Shown here one piece after another: positions 55,258 through 64,000 of a DNA stretch of 64,000 nucleotides. Within the stretch, counting starts at the first letter, position 1, and the number at the start of each line of letters is the position of its first letter. The stretch is taken from contig JAJOZX010008830.1 in NCBI GenBank assembly GCA_023014485.1, positions 1 to 64,000 on the forward strand, written 5' to 3'. Below the pieces are notes generated by a model. That model searched no databases, had not been told where the DNA came from, and saw only the letters and a program-made list of their open reading frames with translations. A program made the translations under genes and the position numbers. Source of the DNA: Bathynomus jamesi (lineage: Eukaryota; Arthropoda; Malacostraca; Isopoda; Cirolanidae).

Positions 55258-56638
55258 AAGGGTGTCAGGAAATGATTGCCCCCCCCCTGTACAGAATAAA
55301 CTGAAAGGAATAGAAAAAAACAGACAAAACCACGCGAAAGAGCGTTTAATTTTGAATAAAAAACACTTGTTTTAATATCGGGTGTTGCCCCCATTTGCAG
55401 CTCTGACGGCCATTAATCGACGGGGGTATGATCCCAGAAGTGTCTCAAAGAGATCGGTATCATGACTCATCTCTTCAAGGACTTCGTTGATCTTTGCAGT
55501 CATAATTTCTGTTGAATACCGATTCTGAATGGGTTGTTCCAGCATTAAGGACTCCACCCGATCCTTCATGATGGATCCGACATGTTCACAGACATTAAGA
55601 TCGGGAGAATTGCCAGGCCATTCATTATTTCCGAAAAAATCAATGTTATTGTCCTTAAGCAGTTGTTGAGTCGCAAGTGCTTTCATACAGGGGGCTTTGT
55701 CGTGAAGAAAGGTTGCCTGTTCAACATCCAAAACACACTCGGGGTCTTTCAAAAACGGAATTACATGTTGGGCTAAAATTACATTTCGAAAATAAGGCCC
55801 ATCCCAACTGGTTCCTCTTGGTTTGATAACCCAGATGAGCTTCCGAATAGAGAACATAATGAAAACACCCACACATGCTGGATTTTTTACTATTTCTCGA
55901 TACTTCTGGTCGTCTGGGACTTCATCAGGAGTTGTTGCCCAAACCCGATCATTCTGAAAATTTGGTTTTCTGGAGACATAAACGAAGAATTCATCGCTGA
56001 CAACCAAGTGAAGGAAATCGTCTTCCGTCCATTCCTCAGATAATCACAATACCATAGCCGATCTTCAATATTAAGATCACTCTTCCGTGGCTTAGCTATT
56101 TCATGCCAAGCACTCAAGCCTTGGCGAACTCGAAATTGATGCACAAGTTGCCGGTTGACTATCTTACCACGACGGATAAGTATCTCTTTCGCTACCTCAG
56201 AGCAGCTCTTCTTTCGGCGCCGTGATGCAGCAAGCACAATGTCTTTCGATTCTTGAGATAATTTCTCCGGTCTTCCTCCTCGAAATTCTGTTTCACAATC
56301 TTCAGGATTCTTATTCCAATTCCTTTTGACAAAGTCTTCTGATCTTTTTAATCTCTCAGCCACCCAGTGTCGAGTTATGAAAGTTGCACCAGCTTCCTTT
56401 GCTTCACGAAATGTGACAGCTCGAATGCGGTCAAGAACTCGCTTTTTCTCTGAATCGTTCAAAATAGATGATGCCATGGTTTCTGTGGGGAAAAAAATGG
56501 TAAGAATTAAAATCACAGGAATAGAATATAATGGTTTTTATTCAGATTTTAACGCTCTTTCAAGTGGTCTCGCCGGTTTTTATCTATCTCTTCTAGTTTT
56601 TTCTCTACAGGGGGGGGCAATCATTTCCTGAAACCCCG
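55258..56638 (-). mobile_element. Tc1/mariner element, DD37E type, nearly whole
   Basis: Inverted ends (GTCAGGAAATGATTGCCCCC) lie inside TA flanks. The span is 1.38 kb and holds one transposase gene with a single frameshift. The outermost bases differ slightly between the ends. Confidence 0.9.
55372..56477 (-). pseudogene. DD37E transposase with one frameshift
   Basis: The start is taken at 56477 (MASSILNDSEKKRVLDRIRA). The N-terminal half has DNA-binding helices and a RGGRPEKLSQESKD link. The frame slips near 56035 after DRLWYCDYL and resumes as EEWTEDDFLHLVVSDEFFVY, with the first aspartate. The second D is in FLHDKAPCMKA (family usually QDNAPCH). The glutamate is in SPDLNVCEH, 37 residues after it. 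Spacing 37 is a known but less common subclass. All three catalytic residues remain, so only the frameshift (or a sequencing error) blocks it. Confidence 0.88.
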
Positions 56639-56640
56639 TA

Positions 56641-58370
56641 TATGAACGTAATCACAGGAAAAGGCAACCGTGTAGACATGGACTGATAGGTTGAAAGGGC
56701 ATAGGTAGACAATAAATAAATTAATGAAATGAATTAATAAATGTTTATTATACAGGACGATACACAAGACACGATATATATAAATAATGACTTATCTAGG
56801 ATAAACTGTGGGGAAGTTATGCACTGAATAAACACCAAAGATGTCACTTTGAAGATTTAGTATTCAAGGTATGACAAATGCGAGAGAAATTAATTTACTT
56901 TATGACGTCATAGTCCAACACGTTATACAATATACGTTGATTCATAATTAATACGTTAGTTATTTAATACGGATGTACAGGGTAAGTCAAAAGTCTGGAA
57001 ACATAGGAACTCTGCTTTTCAATGCAAATATAAATGTATATTTGCATTGAAAAGCATAGTTCCTGTTCCTGCAACTCTTGCAATTGTAGGGGGACCCACG
57101 CGACCAATTTGTAATAGTATCGCTATTTTCTGTTGGTTAAATTAGTTAGTTTGTGCTTGTAGCTAGCTTCTGTACTTGTGCTATCGTTGTTGGCAGCAAT
57201 CGCGATGCTTATTTATGCAAAAAATTTAGGCTTTGGAAAAGTCGCGATACATTTAATAATAGTAATAAGCCTTTGACTTTTAATGAAGAATATTACGTTG
57301 CTGTAGGAAGATTCACCGTGCATTCAAATTTAGCGTTGTGTTTGCAGAGCTTTTTGTCCTATTGTGTGTGATATGAACCAGGAAATTGCAGTGCGTAAGA
57401 GCACAATTTCTGAAAATTAATACTTTTTTTTCATACTATTTCTTTTTCTGGGTCCAGACAGAGTGGTCGCCTCAGGGTATTGTGGTGTAATTTCAGTTGA
57501 AGATATATAAAGAGCCAAAACAAACTACCTATTTACGTTTGTGAATTTGTGTTGGGAGGGAGATGTTTATCGTAACTCTAATCACAAAGAAAATGAATTT
57601 ACGCTATGACAGGGACCTCCTATGGCGTTTCGCAGATGGCCCACAAATGACTAGCCGCTCCTAGTCTCACCAAATATTGAATAGGCTTAGCATATTTAAG
57701 TAATTATGTAGCCTAGGTCCTACTTGAAATTTTAAAAATTATGCTTAAGCAGCCTATATAATATCTTAATAATTAGGCCTAGTTACAAGCCACGAGGTTA
57801 TGCATTTGTCTCCAGTGTTTGGCCAGACCTAGCCCCAAACATATGTATGTTACCAATCTTGATAAAACTAACTCATGTAATACATCTCAAATTTATTGTA
57901 ATGAAGTTCTACAGTAGGGGTAAAAAATGGGTCAGTTATCAGCAAAATCTTGGCCTATATTAATTGATTAAAATGTTTATCACGTATTATTCTCCGTTTT
58001 ATGTTACGGACAAAATTTAGGTCCATTCTTCCGCATTTATCTTCCACAGATATTAAAAAGATCTTTATTTTTTGGGAATTTAAAAAAAAACTTGTACCGT
58101 TTGTAGAAGTTTCTACATTGTTACAGAGTACCGCAGCACACTTCAAAGGTTTTCTGCATTTATTTAAAATAAACAAACTTTAACGATAGAGGCTTTGAAT
58201 ATGATTACATTACTTTTTAATTTACAGTTCAGTCATTACGCCGACCTTCAACATCTATGATTGGGTGCAAAAATAGTCCCCGTCCGAGTTGCATGCTTAT
58301 AATATTGCAGTTTTTTAGAATGTTAATTAAGAAATTATAAATTAAACGCATAATTTTATAAAAATAAATT
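56641..58370. other. No recognised gene; mariner terminus and the empty site
   Basis: A mariner-type end tacagggtaagtcaaaagtc stands at 56979. Positions 57690-57840 are the unfilled partner of the 51987 insertion. Opposed small frames at 57955-58183 have no recognised motif. Confidence 0.5.
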
Positions 58371-58375
58371 AGGAA

Positions 58376-58960
58376 TTGGAAAAAATCAACGGTATTGGAA
58401 GTGATCTGTGTTACCCATCTGCGTTTATGGAATCTTGTCTCAACAAGGCAAAACGAACTTTCTATCGTGTCAATAATAACACTCGTACTTTGTCAAAAAA
58501 TATTTTAGTACTTCCATTTTTCCCGGGCTTTTTAGGCATTGCTAATGTACTTAAACTTTTGGATATTAATGTAGTATTTTCATATAACAATATTGTGAAA
58601 AATATCATAGTAAAAAATAGCTCTACCAATAATTCAGGCATTATCTATAAAATTGGGTGTAAACAATGTGATTCCTTTTACATAGGTCAGACGGGAAAGG
58701 ATTTGCACACACGTATAAAACAGCATCAATATTCCGTCAGAACAGGACAGTTGTCCAGTGCTCTTTTTGTCCATTTGTCAGAGTTATCCCACTGTATTGA
58801 TTGGAATAATGCTTCAGTTTTATTTCATTCGAGCAACATTGTCAATAGAAATATTCTTGAGTCTGCCATTATTCAACTTTCAAATAACTTCAACATAAGC
58901 AAAGGTCTTTTTCAACTCGATCCTGTTTGTTTTGAATTCCTTCAAAACAAACCTAGATAA
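58376..58960 (+). CDS. Penelope-like GIY-YIG endonuclease, truncated at the N-terminus
   Basis: This 194-residue frame includes the linker FPGFLGIANVLKLLDIN and the nuclease domain. GIIYKIGCKQCDSFYIGQTG carries the variant GIY...YIG signature, then KDLHTRIKQHQYSVRTGQ with arginine and histidine, then the conserved glutamate in NRNILESAIIQ. In this copy the domain is unbroken, unlike 26017-26369. Without RT it is a relic. The methionine at 58376 is only the first in frame, not a real start. Confidence 0.82.
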   Translation: MEKINGIGSDLCYPSAFMESCLNKAKRTFYRVNNNTRTLSKNILVLPFFPGFLGIANVLKLLDINVVFSYNNIVKNIIVKNSSTNNSGIIYKIGCKQCDSFYIGQTGKDLHTRIKQHQYSVRTGQLSSALFVHLSELSHCIDWNNASVLFHSSNIVNRNILESAIIQLSNNFNISKGLFQLDPVCFEFLQNKPR

Positions 58961-59364
58961 AAAGGGTAGGACACTTAATCTTTGGTAAACTTGTAAGCTA
59001 CTTTATTAACTTTTAATCTTCAATTTATTTTTATATATATCGAAACTTGACTCTAAAAAGGCAAAGTGTTAAACCCGGGCGTATCTCCAGTATAAATTTG
59101 TATTATTTTTATAACTCATTTGATCTTGTGCTAAAAATCGATATGCCTCTTTGTTAATCCTCTAATCCTTAATTTTTAAGTTTTATTTTTAATTCTCCGT
59201 TTATTGCATATATATATATATATATATGTGTATGTGTGTAGATATGTATATAATATATATATATATATATATATGTATATATGTTTGTATGTATGTATGT
59301 TATTTATTTATATTTTTTTTCTCTTTCTGTAACCTATATAGGCCGTAACCTTTTATGTATTTCA

Positions 59365-59403
59365 GTGTTCCTGAGGATGTCATTAGACGAAAGCGCTTGA
59401 GCA
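59365..59403 (+). ncRNA. Hammerhead-ribozyme-like motif, third copy
   Basis: Same core as 26931-26970 (GTGTTC, CTGAGGA, GTC-ATTA-GAC, GAAA, AGCGCTT). The element ends one base short of full stem I (GAGCA). Confidence 0.5.
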
Positions 59404-59569
59404 ATTAAATAGCGCCATTTGAAGCACATTGTGCAACTTACTTTGATAGTTGTGTGTGTGGATTATTTTATTAACTACAAAATTGGTTTCTGAATGACTC
59501 ATTACTGAACAATATAGGCTATACAATTTCCAATTTTACTTTGAAAATTGACAACGAAATTTAACGATC

Positions 59570-59665
59570 CTATCCTCCACACTTAGTCCAGCGATCTACA
59601 AGCTTCTTAATGCCATCACAAAAGAATGTTTTTGGCTGTGTGCGTAGCTAGTCATGCACCGCCTG
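59570..59665 (-). pseudogene. mariner transposase C-terminal scrap
   Basis: The minus strand reads RTQPKTFFCDGIKKLVDRWT, then KC, the usual end of a mariner transposase. No other part of the gene is nearby. Confidence 0.75.
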
Positions 59666-59667
59666 GT

Positions 59668-59935
59668 GCAGGAGAGAGAATGATACGACAGAACACTCGT
59701 TTCATTGTGAAAAACTAAGAAACATAGTGGGGGAGATGATGGAAGTAGAGAATATAAAAAACCCAGAAAGTATCAAAAATTATATTGTAAAAATAATGGA
59801 AATTAGAAGAAAACTCTGTTGACAGTAAAGGTTTAAGTACATAATAGGAGATACAGTGTAGAGGCTCTGCACCGGAAATATGTGCTGATCCGCAGGATCA
59901 AGTGAGCAATTTCTGGAACCTGGAACCGGAACCTT
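59668..59935 (+). pseudogene. Non-LTR retrotransposon C-terminal fragment, copy 2
   Basis: Frame NDTTEHSFHCEKLRNIVGEM then KIMEIRRKLC and stop. The H-x-C half of the knuckle is intact here. About 85% identical by eye to 54205-54475, including the 3' UTR. Confidence 0.7.
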
Positions 59936-60515
59936 CTCCAAAATAATTACATTCATCAAAATTTTGAACTTAAAATCTGAAGCTATTTTATCAAAATTTG
60001 TGAAGTGCATTTAAAATCTAAATTCCTCGTGAGTTTAAAGTAAAATAGTAAGTTTTAAAAGTTTGTGTTCATAATCTTGCGTATGAATTTATGTTATAAA
60101 TAATGTGAACGCGGTGGAATGACTACTAGATACAGGTTGGCTTTCACCAAACTAAAATATTGGCCTAAATGAAAAATATTATTAGAAAAATATATCTTCC
60201 ATAGTGCAAGGAATACCACACTCTGTACCCTATTTTAAATAACATTTCAGACACCAAGTTACGTATACGTGTCTCGGCAACAAATTATGACCTAACCTAT
60301 CGTAAAGCATTTTTTGTACATAATTTTTAACTCTTAATTAACTTATATTGGAAGTAGTTTTGCTTAACTATATAATGACTATTTAATGAAAATAAATCCT
60401 TATTAGTCTAAAATAGTCACAACTGTTGTGAAGTTTCAAACTAATAAGGATGAAACGTTGATAATTCAACAATAATAATTCAACTAATAATAATCAGTTA
60501 GGAGGGCGAGAAACT
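59936..60515. other. No recognised feature
   Basis: AT-rich sequence with no motif or repeat partner seen. Confidence 0.4.
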
Positions 60516-60519
60516 GGCA

Positions 60520-60645
60520 CAGCGCTCGGGTCAACTATATAATGCAGCCCATTTCGGTAACTTCCGGTTATTACCAGCACCATCACGCGTCGAACCCCCG
60601 ACCTCATTGTCTCCACTTCGTTACCCACTGAGCTATGGGCGCTGA
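60520..60645 (-). mobile_element. tRNA-like SINE candidate
   Basis: The minus strand has an A box atagctcagtgggtaacgaa and a B box gggggttcgacgcg at tRNA spacing, then a short non-tRNA body (gtgatggtgctggtaataac). Only one copy is seen in this window. Confidence 0.55.
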
Positions 60646-60707
60646 CGTAAACCTACATTAGGTCTTACATCAATTTATCGTAGCTCTACATTTCATTATT
60701 ATAACTA

Positions 60708-61026
60708 GCAAACAAACCCGCCCTACGGGCTGGGTATATTTGCTAGTTCCTGCGGAAGGCTAAATATTACCCTTCGAGCAATACATATTTGGTAATCCTT
60801 TACAATACAGCTCGAAATTATTAAAAAAAAATTAACGAGTTTAACATTTATTAAATGTGTGTTAAATTTGTTAAGTCGTGATATTTTTGTGTTTTAACGA
60901 AAATATCACGACTTAACCTAACAAATCGTCAAGGACATACAGTTGATTTAACCGGGCATTCAATAATTTTCACGTAGGTTTCGATTAATTTTAAGCAACT
61001 TTTACCAAAAGTGTTAGTTATAGCTA

Positions 61027-61057
<31 letters not shown>

Positions 61058-61270
61058 CAAACACAAAACTAACTTTCATATACCAAACCAATCATGCCCA
61101 GTTAGGTCAACTGTACGCCCTTGACAATTGGTTAGGTTAAGTCGTGATATTTTCGTTAAAACTAACGAAAATATCACGATTTAACAAATTTAACACATTT
61201 AATAAATGTTAAACTCGTTAATTTTTTTTTAATAATTTCGAGCTGTATTGTAAAGGATTACCCATATTTA
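60708..61270. repeat. 190-bp inverted duplication carrying foldbacks, around (TA)n
   Basis: 60775-60960 and the reverse complement of 61087-61270 match closely (ggtaatcctttacaatacag, ctcgaaattatt, ttaacgagtttaacatttat). Each arm ends in a TTAGG-type foldback. (TA)n at 61029-61056 lies between. The left end starts with a CTAGC-type hairpin (cccgccctacgggctggg). Confidence 0.8.
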
Positions 61271-61280
61271 CTGTCGTGAC

Positions 61281-61868
61281 CCGACAATTCAGCGCAAGAC
61301 AATTCAGCGCAAAGACAATTCAGCGCGAAAATACCAACAAAGAAGAAGAAAGAACAAATCCAGAGGGAAGAGAGGCTTGCAACTGTTAAGTTAGGTTAGG
61401 TTTCTAGTTTTTGAAATAGAATCTTAATTTTAACAATTCTAACAAATTTTGTTTTTTTAAATAAAATTTTAATAATTATACTCCTTTGAATTTTATCTCC
61501 GATTTGTCACTCCTTCGTTATGTCACTCCTTCGTTACGGTATTTATGTCACTCCTTTGAAATGTCACTCCTTTGAAATGTCACTCCTTTGAAATGTCACT
61601 CCTTTGAAATGTCACTCCTTTGAAATGTCACTCCTTTGAAATGTCACTCCTTTGAAATGTCACTCCTTTGAAATGTCACTCCTTTGAAATGTCACTCCTT
61701 CGATACAGACCCAATTTAGCATATATATAAATATACAAATTTTTCTCTTTTTTATTTATTGCGATTTATTTTTATTATTTTTAACTAAACTTTTAACTGT
61801 ACTGACTTGCGCTGAATTGTCTTGCGCTGAATTGTCTTTGCGCTGAATTGTCGGCGCTGAATTGTCGG
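61281..61868. mobile_element. Element with repeat-built inverted ends (GACAATTCAGCGC)
   Basis: The left end is three tandem copies of GACAATTCAGCGCAA. The right end is four inverted copies. The interior holds a 16-bp minisatellite. No coding capacity and no clear target duplication. Confidence 0.75.
61505..61705. repeat. 16-bp minisatellite
   Basis: About ten perfect or near-perfect units of GTCACTCCTTTGAAAT, with diverged TTCGTTAT variants on the left edge. Confidence 0.95.
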
Positions 61869-61948
61869 TGCTCCATTTATTGTACAGTCATGGTACTAAT
61901 ATGTGTTCCTATTATAATCCAAAATATTGTTTAGGAAACAATATTTTT

Positions 61949-62066
61949 GGATCACCTGAAGATCAGGACCCCCAGCCTCAATTACCAAGTGATATCTTCG
62001 TTAAAATTAACGAAAATATCGAGTTAACCTAAACAATCGTCAAGGGCCCTGATCTTCAGGTGATCC
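61949..62066. mobile_element. GGATCAC MITE, copy 4 (118 bp, deleted)
   Basis: Full termini, target duplication ATATTTTT (61941-61948, 62067-62074). One arm of the foldback is mostly lost. Confidence 0.9.
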
Positions 62067-62089
62067 ATATTTTTCTTGACATGTTCAAT

Positions 62090-62660
62090 CTAAGATTCTA
62101 CATCTGGATTAATTTTTCAGAACATTCCACCACAAATTTTTTTTTTGACACAAAGGTCAAGCAATAAAATGTAATGAAAATTATTTTAAGAAAATTTTAA
62201 ACGAGTCACAGTTTAACATTTACTTAGCTTATGAATCACTTAAATTTTAAACGCAGCTTCACAAATTTTACTCGAAGCCTACGAAGTACTTAATTAACTT
62301 CATTTACGACTTCTCACATATTTTTTTACCTATCATGGCTTTTGATGAATAGCTGAAAATTTTGATGGTTACATTTTCTAAATTTATTCACCAACTTCAT
62401 TTTCTTCATTCCACGAAAGTGTAAGAAACTCTGTAGAAGCGTGTTGGGACTTGGTTTACTTGTAGGCTTTAATGATAGGGACGGCCACCAGTCTACGTTT
62501 ACGCTTCTATAACGTTTTATATTTTTCTAATACAGTAGTAAGAAAAGCCATCAGATCAACAAATTCACGAAAGAAAGCAACAATCAAAAGTTTGAGTCTC
62601 ACATCTCGAGACCAATGGGTCAAATCTTGAAATTTAAGTGCTTCGTGTTTTAGCATATGA
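62090..62660. other. No gene; possible old repeat
   Basis: Short-word similarity to 48900-49330 only. No reading frame of note. Confidence 0.4.
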
Positions 62661-62668
62661 TATACTTT

Positions 62669-62870
62669 GGATCACCTGAAGATAAGGGCCCCCAGCCTTC
62701 TTTAATTACCTTATAAGGTTAACTAACGAAAATATCACGACCTAACCTAACCAAACGTTAGGTCAACTGTATGCCCTTGACGATTGGTTAGGTTAGGTCG
62801 TGATATTTTCGTTAGTTAGCCTTATAAAGCTAACTAAAGAAGGCTGGGGGCCCTGATCTTCAGGTGATCC
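62669..62870. mobile_element. GGATCAC MITE, copy 5
   Basis: Termini as the other copies, target duplication TATACTTT (62661-62668, 62871-62878). The interior is a near-perfect palindrome like copy 3. Confidence 0.92.
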
Positions 62871-62939
62871 TATACTTTTGATAAATTGGAATAAATTTGT
62901 TTTCAGACATCCGATCTGAAAAAAAAAAAAAAGTTTTTA

Positions 62940-63042
62940 AAAACACTTCAGGGATTCCAGAGTGTTGTCACCAAGTTTCATGAAAATCGGTCTGGCCGTT
63001 TGGATCTGAAAAGGAGACGAGCAGAGAGATGGACAGGACATG
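62940..63042. repeat. Conserved arthropod repeat tail
   Basis: The phrase aagtttcatgaaaatcggtc, tggccgttt followed by an acagac-like stretch is a wording seen near the end of interspersed repeats in many arthropod genomes (from memory). Likely a tail of the CTAGC...CAGACA family. Confidence 0.4.
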
Positions 63043-63050
63043 CGGTGAAT

Positions 63051-63673
63051 GGATCACTAACATGTTGCTTCCCAATATTTAGGATAAGGAGTATGATAAA
63101 AAATGTTCGCTTTAATAAAGTAAAGGCATAAAAAGTAAATCATAACATGTTAAAATATTATATTGAAAGTAAATTTATTAGAATTGTTGCGCTATATAGT
63201 AACACAAAGTAAAAAATGGATTTCGGAAGAATCGGTTACGCCACATCATTTGCCACAAGTACGAGTTGAGTAGCTCCTTTTATTTTCCTTATATATTTAA
63301 TATAGGTTAACTGAATGCCCGGTTAGGTCAACTGTACGCCCTTGACGATTGGTTAAGTTGTGATATTTTCGTTAAAACTAACGAAAATATTACGACTTAC
63401 CTAACCAATCATCAAGGGCGTACAGTTGACCTAACCGGGCATTCAGGTAACCTACATTAAATATGTAAAGAATTCCCGGTTAGGGCATTTATAGCTTTGT
63501 TTACGGTTGGTAAGTTATCTCCTAGATTACCAACCTCTTTCTAACCAACCAACCTTTCTCTTTTTAACATATTGCTTCACAGTGTTAATTACTTTAACAT
63601 TTTGCTTCCCAGGAGGGATTACTTAACATATTGCTTCCCGAATGCTTTGGGAAGCAATATGTTAAAGTGATCC
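63051..63673. mobile_element. GGATCAC-type MITE, second subfamily, 623 bp
   Basis: GGATCACTAACATGTTGCTTCCC-like left end and complementary right end (gggaagcaatatgttaaagt, gatcc). Perfect 8-bp duplication CGGTGAAT (63043-63050, 63674-63681). Several TAACATATTGCTTCCC words stand near the right end. It contains a complete foldback at 63303-63465. Confidence 0.9.
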
Positions 63674-63681
63674 CGGTGAAT

Positions 63682-64000
63682 TATGGTATGATGATGATTT
63701 TATTTCCTGTCAATTTTAACCTTAATTTTATTTCCTGAATTATTTACTTGTTTCCTGGGTGATACAAGTACATTAACTGTAGATATTGCGTTTTCATTTT
63801 TTCTCAGTGATAACCCAAGAAATTCCTTTTAGTTGCTAGTAAGCATACAATAATACTACTACTAATAATAATAATTTCAGAATTTAACTTTAAACCACTA
63901 ATATAATTTCTATGAAACGCCGAAATTTTTATACTTGTAATCTTATGTTCACAAATTAGATTAACTTTACACAATTCAATAGGCTAGGTTAAACTTTGAC
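63682..64000. other. No recognised feature
   Basis: AT-rich end of window with a short (ATA/AAT)n near 63851-63874. No gene seen. Confidence 0.4.

Larger units (their letters stand above)
58371..59403 (+). mobile_element. 5'-truncated Penelope-like element, copy 2
   Basis: It starts abruptly in the RT-endonuclease linker (EKINGIGSDLCYPSAF) and contains an intact GIY-YIG domain, then the same 3' region as at 26345-26965. It stops within the hammerhead-like motif (59403). Confidence 0.85.

Noticed and set aside
61505..61705. CRISPR array
   Set aside because: Units are contiguous 16-bp repeats without unique spacers, in eukaryotic DNA.

Overview
This is eukaryotic, AT-rich, repeat-dominated DNA. 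I found no convincing host protein-coding gene in the 64 kb. The animal is probably an arthropod. An interstitial run of the arthropod telomere unit (TTAGG/CCTAA) is present, as are several Tc1/mariner families, tRNA-headed SINEs, CR1/L2-type retrotransposons and Penelope-like elements. The very high load of (AT), (AG) and (AC) microsatellites is what one expects in crustaceans, decapods especially, but that finer placement is inference.

Layout. 1-6880: a Ty3/gypsy element on the minus strand (two 463-bp LTRs, gag, frameshifted pol), followed head-to-tail by a second, nearly identical copy that shares the middle LTR and runs off the window start. 6881-10.4 kb: a CR1/L2 3' end cut by that gypsy insertion, telomeric repeats, a tRNA-like SINE, a hAT-like fragment, a Tc1 pseudogene and a small hAT MITE. 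12.4-13.0 kb: a palindrome made from one end of a mariner element. 13.4-17.5 kb: a 4.1-kb DNA transposon of unrecognised family with about 130-bp terminal inverted repeats built from short palindromes and an intronless transposase of about 850 codons with two frameshifts. 20.8-27.0 kb: Penelope-related sequence, including a near-complete element with inverted flanks that carry hammerhead-ribozyme-like motifs. 27.5-28.0 kb: a hAT MITE. 28.8-37.0 kb: a CR1/L2 retrotransposon (esterase end, endonuclease, RT) split by a non-coding 5-kb LTR element with a 4-bp target duplication. 40-46 kb: a dimeric tRNA SINE, a second mariner palindrome, a 2.5-kb TIR transposon of unknown family and tRNA-Ala-derived repeats. 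47-53.5 kb: dense small MITEs and a SINE array. 55.3-56.6 kb: a nearly whole DD37E Tc1/mariner element. 58.4-59.9 kb: a 5'-truncated Penelope copy and other fragments. 60.5-64 kb: palindromes, a minisatellite-bearing element and more MITEs.

The strongest new-looking signals are as follows. (1) A MITE group with termini GGATCAC...GTGATCC has six copies, each with a perfect 8-bp target duplication. (2) A TTAGG-containing foldback sequence recurs about ten times inside unrelated carriers. (3) The 13.4-17.5 kb transposon has arrays of 18-20-bp palindromes at its ends. (4) Hammerhead-like motifs lie in the Penelope flanks. (5) A non-coding LTR element has mosaic LTRs. The genes here do not form a host pathway; the window is a graveyard of nested mobile elements, some apparently recent.
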